A stretch of 64,000 nt of DNA from Dyadobacter sp. NIV53 (lineage in GTDB: Bacteria > Bacteroidota > Bacteroidia > Cytophagales > Spirosomataceae), in assembly GCF_019711195.1 (NCBI RefSeq), contig NZ_CP081299.1, positions 7,288,501 to 7,352,500 on the forward strand. The letters run 5' to 3'. Of this stretch, positions 49,335 through 57,588 are shown piece after piece. Position numbers and translations under genes: made by a program. Numbering within the stretch: position 1 is the stretch's first letter; each line of letters opens with the position of its first letter. Below the pieces are notes generated by a model that searched no databases, was not told where the DNA came from, and was given only the letters and a program-made list of their open reading frames with translations.

Positions 49335-50543
49335 CTAAATCACTATCTGTCGGTATTTAATTAAATCAGATTCTATTTCCATTAGTACCTTCATTGCTGT
49401 GTTTTTACCTCTAACCATTGCAAGTTCATCATTAATCGAAGGTTGTTCAACATTTAAAAATTTAGCTATTATCTCGAGATCTTTAATTGAATTCTCAACA
49501 GCTGCATCAAATATGGTTCTGTCAAAATGGTAATTTTTTTCAGAAAATAGGATAGAAGTATGTATCAAATTGTAGAATCTATTAGATGGAAATGGGTGAG
49601 ATTGTTTGGACGCCATAACCTTCGCCAATAAATTTCTATTTTTTGCAAGTCTGACTGCCTCAAGAAGCAAAAAAAGCGATCCGATTGTTGTAATCCATAA
49701 TCTAAATCTTGATACAGGGCTCATTTTTGTCATAGCGGAAAAACGTTCACCAAATGGCCTAGCTTCTGGGACGTCTGCGTAAAATGTGTCTACCATTCGA
49801 TCAATTGCATAATCGTCTGCTTGGTATTCAAAGCCGAAGGAAAGCATTTGATTTGAGCTGCGATTAGATTCCTGGTCAAATTCTAAAAAGCATTCAAATC
49901 CCGATTTTGTAAATATCCGGCATGCCCCATTACAATATGACCTAATTCATGGAAAGTAAAGAAAAAGCTGCCTGTTGAGCAAGTTGTAAGGCAAGATTTG
50001 CTCTATTTCTATTAATAATCAATTTAGAATTTGTCCAGTTAATAAGATTATTTGGATGAGCCCTGGGTATTGAATTTCGGATGACCTGCCAGTTATTCTC
50101 AATAAATTCCCTATTGTAAATAGAATTATTTGACGTTTCATCAACTAACTCTTTAACATTGAATGCTTTCGGATTTAGATGATAAACATCATCCATATTA
50201 TTAAATATCGTTTCGTCTGCCAGAATGGAAAGAAAAAAACTATTCAGCAATAACGGAAACCCGGAAAATACACCGATAATGGATTTGCCGTCTCGTATTC
50301 CAGCAAATGCGTTGATATCGTTGTTATTTAAAACAAATACTTTAGATATATGCGGGGTTCTTCTGTTTCCAGAAACATAATTTTGAATTAGTTCTGGAAA
50401 TAATTCAAAATCATTTTCTACACCAATACTTAAATTACAAAAATAGAGAAAGTTTTGTAATTGATCTTTCAAAGGTCCGTCAGGAAGTTTTTTAATATCA
50501 AGTATTCCCCCATTATTTTCAAAAATAGATTATAATCAGTCAT
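49335..50543 (-). pseudogene. HExxHxxGH zinc metallopeptidase-like protein, three one-base frameshifts
   Basis: The pieces 49942-50472 and 49335-49847 plus the stretch between them form one 403-residue protein when one base is restored at each of three short homopolymers: A5 at 50521-50525, T5 of GCTTTTTCTTT on the minus strand (~49965-49970) and the A4 run near 49908. The rebuilt centre reads FFTFHELGHIVMGHAGYL, a zinc-binding HExxH motif, followed by a Glu/Asp-rich segment (FGFEYQADDYAID) likely to hold the third ligand. The N-terminal part contains NAFAGIRDGKSIIGVFSGF. It resembles the Lit/U49 type of phage-exclusion peptidase loosely; this is not proven. Its start overlaps the stop of the membrane-protein gene by eight bases. 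Confidence 0.6.
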
Positions 50544-51042
50544 TGTCTTGACGTCTGTTTTTGTATTTGGAGTTGGACAGAATATCCTTCCAATAGTATC
50601 CGTTCAAAAATGCAAGATAAAATGGAAAAATAGGATCACTTGCTTTCAACGAACTTAACCATGTTGGATAGAAAACGATGATTGAAAAAAACAATGGATA
50701 TAGAAGTTGACTTGCGGTTATATCGAACATGAGAGAGTTCCCAGCCTTGTAATTTCCGTTAGTAACTTGAACAAACATGCCTAATATAATTGCTGCCATT
50801 AACCAACAACCGAAAATTATTGTGTCAATGTTCTTGATAATCAAGTCATAATCTCGATATACCGAAACGGCCATCAACGTAAAGGCAATAATTGCAAAAA
50901 TATTTATGATCAATCTAGCACTACTAGTTGGACTGGTCATTCCCAAAATTGAATTTTTAACCAAGCCATATGAAAGTGTCTTGCTAAAAAATGTAGCAAA
51001 AACCGATATCAAGATTCCTATTACAATACTTATATGAGGCAT
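50536..51042 (-). CDS. Polytopic membrane protein coupled to the metallopeptidase
   Basis: A 168-residue protein with about five hydrophobic segments (ISIVIGILISVFATFF, LIINIFAIIAFTLMAV, TIIFGCWLMAAIILGMF, LLYPLFFSIIVFYPTWL, and a shorter last one). The tail is charged (SNSKYKNRRQDND). The stop codon overlaps the metallopeptidase start (ATGACTGA at 50536-50543), so translation is coupled. No family recognised. It may anchor, regulate or be cleaved by the peptidase. Confidence 0.6.
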   Translation of the reverse strand: MPHISIVIGILISVFATFFSKTLSYGLVKNSILGMTSPTSSARLIINIFAIIAFTLMAVSVYRDYDLIIKNIDTIIFGCWLMAAIILGMFVQVTNGNYKAGNSLMFDITASQLLYPLFFSIIVFYPTWLSSLKASDPIFPFYLAFLNGYYWKDILSNSKYKNRRQDND

Positions 51043-51582
51043 AAAATAAATTATTTATGATGAAAGTAAGGTGAAATGATATTTGATTAGGTCTTGATTC
51101 ACAGGACTAAATCTAAATTATTCTTGTTAAATTTCAAATATAAATTTCATCAAGTTAATTTCCTTATATAGATTGCAGTTTCGCGAAATTTTTATAAGTT
51201 ATTAACCTCTCCACACAAAACTGAACATTGTATAACTATAAATTAAGTCCGTGCGTTGGGCGAACGCTATTTGTCAGGATCGCAAAAATAACTAAGCACT
51301 AGGTACAACATCCTTTCCTTACCCCTTAATATTTCTAAATAATTGCTAAACCGAATAATTAAGATATGAATGATTCCGGTTGTCTGGATTACTATGTAAG
51401 GCTTGTTGCTACAAGATGCAGCAGTCAGCTAGATCTGAGTTTCACAAACCAGTAAAGACTTCAAGCTAAAAAGCTATTATTTACCAATAATGGGCTAAAC
51501 TACTCAAACGTACAATTTTCCCCGCGGGTTGCTCAAACGGTTTTATTCATACCTGAATGCAGCTATAATCAATTCTCAGCGC
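51043..51582. other. Intergenic region with small palindrome and direct repeat
   Basis: 540 bases without a gene. GCGTT-GGGCG-AACGC (51253-51267) forms a 5-bp hairpin. CTCAAACG recurs in direct orientation on both sides of the GC-rich patch CCCCGCGGG (~51501-51540). The significance is unclear. Confidence 0.4.
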
Positions 51583-52203
51583 TTACAACTTCCCAGTTTT
51601 GCTTTGATAAGCACTGATTGGGACACCACGTAAGCGTAGATACTTATAAAGTGTCATTTTTGAAACGCCAATGGTTTTTGCAATTTCGTCCACACCCAAT
51701 TTTTCTTCTTTGTAATACATTTCGGCCAGCATCGATTTTTTCTGTGCTTCGGCAGAAAGCCCACTTCTTCTTCCTCCCTTTCTGCCTCTGACTCGGGCAG
51801 CTTCCAAACCTGCTTTCGTTCTTTCCCGGATCAAGTCCCGTTCGAACTCGGCAAGGGATGCAAAGATATTTAGTATCAGCCGGCCCTGGGGTGTGGTCGT
51901 GTCAATAGAATCCGTAAGGCTGCGAAGCCCAACTTCTCTTTTTTCAAAATCGGCAACCAGGTTCAGCAGGTTTTTTAGTGAACGGCCTAAACGATCGAGT
52001 TTATAAATACAAACTACATCCCCCCTTCGTAGCTGGGCCATCATCTTGTCCAGTTCCGGACGATCTGCTTTAATGCCTGATGCTTTTTCCTGGAAAATGA
52101 TTTCACACCCGGCTTTTGTAAGTGCGTCCAATTGGAGTTCCAGATTTTGGTCTTTGGTTGATACCCTTGCGTAACCAACTAACATTTGTATATCTTTATT
52201 CAA
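51583..52203 (-). CDS. Pin-like serine recombinase (resolvase/invertase)
   Basis: A 206-residue small serine recombinase. The catalytic domain begins LVGYARVSTKDQNLELQLDA with the nucleophilic Ser in ARVST, continues GIKADRPELDKMMAQLRRGD, YKLDRLGRSLKNLL and IFASLAEFERDLIRERT, and ends in a C-terminal HTH_7 domain (LGVDEIAKTIGVSKMTLYKY). In this family it acts on short inverted or direct sites to invert or resolve DNA. A second, divergently oriented recombinase starts 464 bases away. The start at MNKDIQML is possible; MLVGYARVST is an alternative six codons in. An 18-bp dyad lies 18 bases upstream. Confidence 0.93.
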   Translation of the reverse strand: MNKDIQMLVGYARVSTKDQNLELQLDALTKAGCEIIFQEKASGIKADRPELDKMMAQLRRGDVVCIYKLDRLGRSLKNLLNLVADFEKREVGLRSLTDSIDTTTPQGRLILNIFASLAEFERDLIRERTKAGLEAARVRGRKGGRRSGLSAEAQKKSMLAEMYYKEEKLGVDEIAKTIGVSKMTLYKYLRLRGVPISAYQSKTGKL

Positions 52204-52220
52204 GTTTTTTGCAAAGTAAT

Positions 52221-52238
52221 TATACTTTGATAAGTATA
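52221..52238. promoter_or_regulatory. Dyad upstream of the recombinase gene
   Basis: TATACTT (52221-52227), a TGAT spacer, then AAGTATA (52232-52238): a perfect 7-bp dyad 18 bases before the start codon at 52203. The string AAGTATACAA also occurs just upstream of the divergent recombinase (52656-52665). It may be an operator or crossover half-site. The rest of 52204-52667 has no gene. Confidence 0.4.
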
Positions 52239-52667
52239 CAAGTTTAGTTTACTAAATAAGACGCATACTGTCCATTTTACTTGCATTTGAATATCAGCTG
52301 AAAAAGTACAAACAAACCCACGTTTCCCTAATCCCCCATATCATATAGATTAAATTTATATGAGTCAACATTTCCGTTAATTAACTTCCAAATGCGTGCT
52401 TAAGAAAATAGAAAAATGGTAACAACTATATGGCGTTATTCACAGGATTCGAATGAAATTGACAATCCTTAGATATTATGAATAATATTCAATCATCTCG
52501 GCCTAAGAATTTTGAAACGATGCTCAGAATGTACAGACCTCGCAAACATTTTCAAGCTGGTTAATGTGCTGGAAACAAGATTTTGATTATCAATTTAGTA
52601 AAATAAACTTGTATAACAATCTAAGTACATTAAATTTGGTGTCATAGATGGATTAAAGTATACAAAA

Positions 52668-53252
52668 GTGAAAATAGGATATGGAAGGGTCTCGACCCAG
52701 GATCAGAATTTGGAGATGCAGCTTGATGCCTTGACAAAAGCGGGCTGTCAGCAGGTATTCCAGGAAAAGGCTTCCGGAATAAAATCGGATCGGCCACAGC
52801 TTGCTGCCATGCAGCAAATCCTTCGTGAAGGTGATGTAATATACATCTATAAGCTGGACCGGTTGGGACGGTCTTTAAAGCATTTGCTTGAAATGACTTC
52901 GGATTTTGAAAAGCGTGGCATAGGCCTGGTATCAATCAATGATCACATTAATACGACAACTGCACAGGGCAGGCTCATCTTTAATATCTTCGCATCATTA
53001 GCAGAATTTGAACGAGACCTGATCCGTGAAAGGACAAGGTCCGGATTAGAAGCAGCAAGGGCCAGGGGACGAAAAGGTGGCAGGAGCCGGGGATTATCGA
53101 AGGAGGCCGAAAAAACGGCTATGCTCGCGCAAACGTTGTATAACGAGCGGAAGTTAGGTGTTAACGAAATTGCAGCTGACTTAAAAATCTCAAAAATGAC
53201 GCTCTACAAATATCTCCGTCACCGTGGTGTTCAAATCAATAGCAAAGTTTAA
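52668..53252 (+). CDS. Pin-like serine recombinase, divergent partner
   Basis: A 194-residue protein starting at GTG (KIGYGRVSTQDQNLEMQLDA; Ser in GRVST). It has the same domain order as its partner: catalytic resolvase domain (YKLDRLGRSLKHLLEM, FNIFASLAEFERDLIRERT) then an HTH (LGVNEIAADLKISKMTLYKY). The two proteins are clearly similar but not recent copies. Divergent transcription from a short shared region suggests joint regulation or two independently acquired recombinases. Their DNA substrate is not evident. Confidence 0.92.
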   Translation: MKIGYGRVSTQDQNLEMQLDALTKAGCQQVFQEKASGIKSDRPQLAAMQQILREGDVIYIYKLDRLGRSLKHLLEMTSDFEKRGIGLVSINDHINTTTAQGRLIFNIFASLAEFERDLIRERTRSGLEAARARGRKGGRSRGLSKEAEKTAMLAQTLYNERKLGVNEIAADLKISKMTLYKYLRHRGVQINSKV

Positions 53253-53338
53253 TTGGATTGACACAATAACGCTGATGGTCAGATTTGTAAGCCATTAGGT
53301 TCCGGCATACAATCACAGGCATAAACAAATATACTCGA

Positions 53339-53391
53339 AAGTCGTGACCGTTTTTCCGGGAGCCGGTGCTCTCCTTTCTTTTAATTTAGCC
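53339..53391 (+). repeat. Dispersed intergenic repeat, copy 2, with GC-rich insert
   Basis: AAGTCGTGACCGTTTTTC, then an extra CGGGAGCCGGTGCTC (about 53357-53371), then TCCTTTCTTTTAATTTAGCC. Copy 3 lacks the 15-nt insert. Confidence 0.6.
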
Positions 53392-53402
53392 CGTCATTAG
53401 AG

Positions 53403-53819
53403 TTAAGCTAACAAATGTGCTTCTGAACTGATTGGAACAGTTAAAGCCTTGGAAATTAAGCAATTTTGCTCAGCATCTTTGATGATGGCTTCGAATTCAG
53501 TTTCGCTAATACCAAATACAGAACCCGTGATCGAAAGATGTATCCCAGTTATATTAAATCCCTCCATTGACAAAGTAGCTTCGGTATTTAATGATACTGG
53601 ATTTAATCCTTTCTCTGTTAATGCAAAACTTACAGCCATTGTAAAGCATGCTGAATGTGCGGCCGCTAATAATTCCTCAGGATTTGTACCTTTTACATCT
53701 TCGGAAATACGAGTTTTAAAACTAAACTTTGTTTTGTTCAAGGTTTCACTTTGAGTGGTCAATTCCCCGTTGCCATCTTTTATGGTGCCAGACCAATGTG
53801 CATTTGCTGTCCGCTTCAT
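53403..53819 (-). CDS. OsmC-family peroxiredoxin-like protein
   Basis: A 138-residue OsmC/Ohr-fold protein: MKRTANAHWSGTIKDGNGEL, then GTNPEELLAAAHSACFTMAV with the first reactive cysteine, and DAEQNCLISKAL with the second. The two cysteines in these contexts are the catalytic pair that reduces organic hydroperoxides in the family. Normal length for an OsmC subgroup. It is transcribed in the same direction as the AraC regulator and SDR upstream, 103 bases after the regulator, so it may belong to the same stress-response group. Confidence 0.92.
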   Translation of the reverse strand: MKRTANAHWSGTIKDGNGELTTQSETLNKTKFSFKTRISEDVKGTNPEELLAAAHSACFTMAVSFALTEKGLNPVSLNTEATLSMEGFNITGIHLSITGSVFGISETEFEAIIKDAEQNCLISKALTVPISSEAHLLA

Positions 53820-53922
53820 TATTTAATTTTTTAAATTGGAATGTCATTTTACCTCTGTTTGGTAATTTGCCTCGTTTTTACAAGAACATGAAGCTTTACT
53901 ATTATGGTAGATTTTCTGCTTC

Positions 53923-54819
53923 TTAATTTAAGAGGCTCCCTCTAAATTTATTTGGAGCAGTCCCTACTTCTTTTTTAAATAGACGGGAAAAATAGGTGGT
54001 ATTTTCAAAGCCAAGTAACTGTGAAATTTCCGATATATTAAGTTCACCTTCTGTCAACAAATTTTTTGCTTCACCAATCAAAAAGAGATGGATAAGCTCG
54101 AGCGCAGTTTTTCCTGTTTCCTGTTTCAGCAGATCAGTTAAATACCTGGAAGATATGTTCAACTTGTCTGCCATCAGAGACACAGTGGGAAGACCCGTAT
54201 TTTTTGTTTTTCTCTCTTCAAAGTTAGCGGCAAGCAATGCATTGAACTTCGTCACTGTCGAACCAGTCAATTGCGTACGGTTAATAAACTGCCTTTTATA
54301 AAAACGCTGTGCATATTTAAGCATGGAATCAAGGTGACTTACAATGATAGCCTTGCTAAGTTCATCGGTGTTGCTGTGGTGCTCTTTTTGTATGCTATAA
54401 TATAAATTCCAGATGATGTCTTCTTCTGTGGGTGAGAGGTGCAATGCCTCATTAACTTCATAATCGAAATAGCCGTATTTACTAACCTCGCTATAAAGAC
54501 TAGTTCCCGGTAGAAAGTCTTCGTGAATGATAATTAAAAATCCCCTTTGCTCTAATTCCACATTTTTAAAGCTCACCTTCTGATGTGGCTTTACAAATGA
54601 CATCGACCCGAGATCGTGATCATATTTTGTTTTTCCATAAAGCATACTTCCCGTTTTTAACTTTTTAAATCCTATGATATAAAAAGCTGAAGTAAATTCG
54701 ATCTCCGTATTTCCGGGACATGTGTCCCGTTCACCATACATCGCACTGAAAAGCGGATGCTCCGGGGGCCTAACACCAAGCGCTTCATGTAGCGGGCTTA
54801 TTTTTTTAAAATGATCCAT
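53923..54819 (-). CDS. AraC-family transcriptional regulator
   Basis: A 298-residue regulator. The N-terminal ~150 residues are cupin-like (TEIEFTSAFYIIGFKKLKTG). The C-terminal double helix-turn-helix contains LMADKLNISSRYLTDLLKQE and ISEISQLLGFENTTYFSRLF followed by KKEVGTAPNKFR, the AraC/XylS signature. It lies 78 bases downstream of the SDR gene in the same orientation and probably controls it and perhaps the OsmC gene; this linkage is inferred. Confidence 0.93.
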   Translation of the reverse strand: MDHFKKISPLHEALGVRPPEHPLFSAMYGERDTCPGNTEIEFTSAFYIIGFKKLKTGSMLYGKTKYDHDLGSMSFVKPHQKVSFKNVELEQRGFLIIIHEDFLPGTSLYSEVSKYGYFDYEVNEALHLSPTEEDIIWNLYYSIQKEHHSNTDELSKAIIVSHLDSMLKYAQRFYKRQFINRTQLTGSTVTKFNALLAANFEERKTKNTGLPTVSLMADKLNISSRYLTDLLKQETGKTALELIHLFLIGEAKNLLTEGELNISEISQLLGFENTTYFSRLFKKEVGTAPNKFRGSLLN

Positions 54820-54897
54820 TGTTTTTAAAATGATCCATTGTTTAGCAAAATAGAAACAGAACCCGGCAAATCCGGATTCCGTTAATTTAAAATTCTA

Positions 54898-55716
54898 TTA
54901 ACCATGAGCAGCCACAGAAACATCCAGCCATGTTTCCCATGTTTTAAGGCGCTCTTCATACGTGTATTTTACCCAAGGGTAAGTCGTTTTACCCAATATT
55001 AATCTTAATGGCGGATTTTCTGAATCCACCAGGCTCAAAATAGCTTCGGCGGTCGCCGCGGGATCACCGGAATCCTGCCCTTCGGCATGCTCGTAAAACG
55101 CCTTTCTGACGCCATCGTAAGCCGGTACTGATTCACTTAATGCAAGAGAATTAGTCCCGAAAAAATCTGTGGAGAAACCTCCTGGTTCCAGTATAGTGAC
55201 CTTAATTCCAAACCCACTTACTTCTCCTGCCAGTGTTTCAGTAAGGCCTTCTACGGCAAACTTCGAAGCACTGTAAAGTCCCATTAATGATACCGTATTC
55301 AGGCCCAATGCACTTGACAGTTGAATGATATGCCCTGAGTTTTGCTTACGCATAACAGGCAAAACCGCTTGAATGGTCCATATTGAACCGAAAACATTCG
55401 TTTCGAACTGTGACCTGACGTCTTGTTCATTCAACTCTTCAACAGCACCAATATGCCCAAAACCAGCATTATTAATTAAAACGTCGATGCGGCCAAAGTG
55501 CGTTTTTGCTGCATCAACTGCTTCAAAAGTTGCCTTTTTATCCGTCACGTCAAGTTTTAACACCAACAGACTTGATGGAAATGCTTCTGAAAGTTCGGTC
55601 AATGTTTCAGGCTTGCGAACAGCCGCAACGACGTTATCGCCACGTTGCAAAAATGCCTCTGTCCAAATCCGGCCAAACCCGCGGGATGCGCCCGTAATGA
55701 AAATTGTCTTTGTCAT
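54898..55716 (-). CDS. Short-chain dehydrogenase/reductase (SDR)
   Basis: A 272-residue classical SDR: nucleotide-binding TGASRGFGR near the N-terminus, LINNAGFGHIGAVEEL (NAG motif), the catalytic Ser in HIIQLSSALG, and the YSASK motif (YxxxK). It probably uses NADP(H) because of the Arg in the glycine-rich loop region. Substrate unknown. It is followed by an AraC regulator, a common pairing in which the regulator responds to the reactive carbonyl or drug that the SDR reduces. Confidence 0.93.
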   Translation of the reverse strand: MTKTIFITGASRGFGRIWTEAFLQRGDNVVAAVRKPETLTELSEAFPSSLLVLKLDVTDKKATFEAVDAAKTHFGRIDVLINNAGFGHIGAVEELNEQDVRSQFETNVFGSIWTIQAVLPVMRKQNSGHIIQLSSALGLNTVSLMGLYSASKFAVEGLTETLAGEVSGFGIKVTILEPGGFSTDFFGTNSLALSESVPAYDGVRKAFYEHAEGQDSGDPAATAEAILSLVDSENPPLRLILGKTTYPWVKYTYEERLKTWETWLDVSVAAHG

Positions 55717-56125
55717 TATTTTATTTTTATTACTTATAGGACAAAGTTCTGCTAATTACTGGCAGCAATTATGATACAGAAGTAGGCAATAATGAAACGT
55801 TTTTACGAAATCCTGCGACTGTTCTCAAGCCGTACTTCAACAGGTAGGTTAAATTATAAGATTGTATGGCAGCGGCCGCCGCCAAAAGTACGGCGGGTTT
55901 GATAGAGCTTTTTTCCTGGTGAGATATGGAATACAAACAATTCTCAGCGTCATCTTTAAACATATTACAAAAATAGTCATGTACGAAGCATAGTGATTCT
56001 GTTTCATTTAGTCATTTTGGATCACTAGAACTATTTCAAAACCTAAAAATTACAATATAGAGTCAGGAATACTACCTCTAGGATTAGATATGCCAAGATT
56101 ATAGCAAAGAAAAACCATACACGGA

Positions 56126-56163
56126 AGTCATGACTGTTTTTCTCCTTTCTTTTAGTTTAACCC
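56126..56163 (+). repeat. Dispersed intergenic repeat, copy 3
   Basis: AAGTCATGACTGTTTTTCTC then CTTTCTTTTAGTTTAACC, matching copies 1 and 2 and without the GC-rich insert of copy 2. Confidence 0.6.
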
Positions 56164-56291
56164 AATACAAGATAACCGACAGTATTCCGAAAAATCTTAA
56201 AGGAAAGCTTCCCAGCATCGAAGAGCTCGAAAAAGAACTTGAAGCTCTTACAAACGAGGATAAAGATCCAATTCAATCCAAAACCTACTAG
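56130..56291 (+). CDS. Possible short ORF or gene remnant
   Basis: A 53-codon frame whose first 13 codons lie inside the dispersed repeat. The remainder (ITDSIPKNLKGKLPSIEELE, then KELEALTNEDKD) has protein-like composition, so it is either a tiny protein or the tail of a lost gene. The rest of 55717-56545 shows no supported gene. Confidence 0.25.
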   Translation: MTVFLLSFSLTQYKITDSIPKNLKGKLPSIEELEKELEALTNEDKDPIQSKTY

Positions 56292-56545
56292 ACTGGTATC
56301 AAAAAGTCAGTACCAGTAATACCATTGTAAATCATTTTCTGAACCTACTTTTGGACCATAGTATACGCATTGACTATATCATTTTAAAGGTTTTTAGCAG
56401 TGGTTCAAAAAGGTAGGATAATAATAACAATTAAAATCAAAAGTAAACACTGGTTTTAATTGTGAGTATGAACTCATTTGCCTTGCAGACGCTTTCTATT
56501 TTCATTGCAAAACACTACCTTTTGACCATTAACTTAATTAAGTCT

Positions 56546-57550
56546 ATGATTGACCTTGATAGATTTTCAGTACAATCAGAATTCTTCAGTCAGATCAGGG
56601 CAAACCTACCTTCCAACATCGTCCTGGTCGATGCTATTGCTGATGTTTTAAGCCTCAGCAACGATAGTGCTTACCGACGTATTCGTGGTGACAAACCGAT
56701 TAGTTTTGATGAAATAGGGAAGTTGAGCCGACATTTCAAAGTTTCGGTAGACAGGTTACTCAACTTGAAAGCTGACTCCTATATTTTTAGCGGGAAGCTT
56801 GCCAATGCGCATGACCATGTTCTTGACAAGTGGCTTGAAAATGTACTGAGCCAGTTTGAATTTATGTGTTCTTACAGGGATTGCAAATTATACTATCTGG
56901 CCAAAGACCTGCCTCTGGCACATTTCTTTCAAACGCCCGAACTAGCGGCATTCAAGTTTTTTTTCTGGCAAAAATCCATTCTTCAGTATGAAGAAAAGCG
57001 CGGTGAAAAATTTGAAATCGCGCAGATAGATGCCGGGTGCAAAAGGCTTTCTGAAAAAATTGTTGAGACTTATAATAAAATCCCCACCATTGAAATATGG
57101 AATGCAGAAAGCATCAACAGCACAATTCGCCAGATCGAATTTTACAGAGATGCAGAAATGTTCTATTCCAAAAAAGAGCTGTTTCTGCTTTGGGATATGA
57201 TGGAAGAACTAGTCAATCATTTGGAGCGGCAATCGGAGTACGGGGTGAAATTTGCTTATGGAAGCACTGATCCAAAGGGGTCGGCTCCCTACCAAATTTA
57301 TAACAATGAACTCATTCTTGGAAATAATACAGCGCTGGCTGATTTTGGTAGTTTCAAGCTCACTTTTCTAAACCATTCTGTCATTAATTATATTTCTACC
57401 CAGGATATCAGGTTCAATGACTATATGTTTTCAGGTATTGAAAATATGATCAGAAAATCTGAACAGTTAAACGATGTAAATGAAAAAGGAAGAATAAAAT
57501 TTTTCAACCGTTTAAGATCCAAAATACAAAGGGCCAGGAAAGCTTCCTGA
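56546..57550 (+). CDS. Helix-turn-helix regulator-like protein
   Basis: About 334 residues from MIDLDRFSVQSEFF; this start is chosen over the upstream in-frame ATG (56468) because it aligns with the start of the paralogue at 58545. An N-terminal HTH (VDAIADVLSLSNDSAYRRIR, then GDKPISFDEIGKLSRHFKVS) resembles BetR/Cro-like domains. The rest is a long helical sensor-like region (LYYLAKDLPLAHFFQTPELA, EFYRDAEMFYSKKEL) with a conserved end (LTFLNHSVINYIST). Role probably transcriptional, ligand unknown. It is convergent with its paralogue, 38 bases between stop codons. Confidence 0.8.
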   Translation: MIDLDRFSVQSEFFSQIRANLPSNIVLVDAIADVLSLSNDSAYRRIRGDKPISFDEIGKLSRHFKVSVDRLLNLKADSYIFSGKLANAHDHVLDKWLENVLSQFEFMCSYRDCKLYYLAKDLPLAHFFQTPELAAFKFFFWQKSILQYEEKRGEKFEIAQIDAGCKRLSEKIVETYNKIPTIEIWNAESINSTIRQIEFYRDAEMFYSKKELFLLWDMMEELVNHLERQSEYGVKFAYGSTDPKGSAPYQIYNNELILGNNTALADFGSFKLTFLNHSVINYISTQDIRFNDYMFSGIENMIRKSEQLNDVNEKGRIKFFNRLRSKIQRARKAS

Positions 57551-57588
57551 TCTCTATCTTACCGTTCTGGCATCCGAAAGCTTCCTCT

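Noticed and set aside
51253..51267. GCGTT-GGGCG-AACGC resembles an integron attC core (GTTRRRY)
   Set aside because: No matching partner core, no integrase gene and no cassette structure nearby; a 15-bp hairpin of this kind arises easily.
55769..55963. Minus-strand 64-residue frame with an Ala run
   Set aside because: The Ala run comes from a GC-rich patch (GCGGCCGCCGCC); no homology features and no clear start context.
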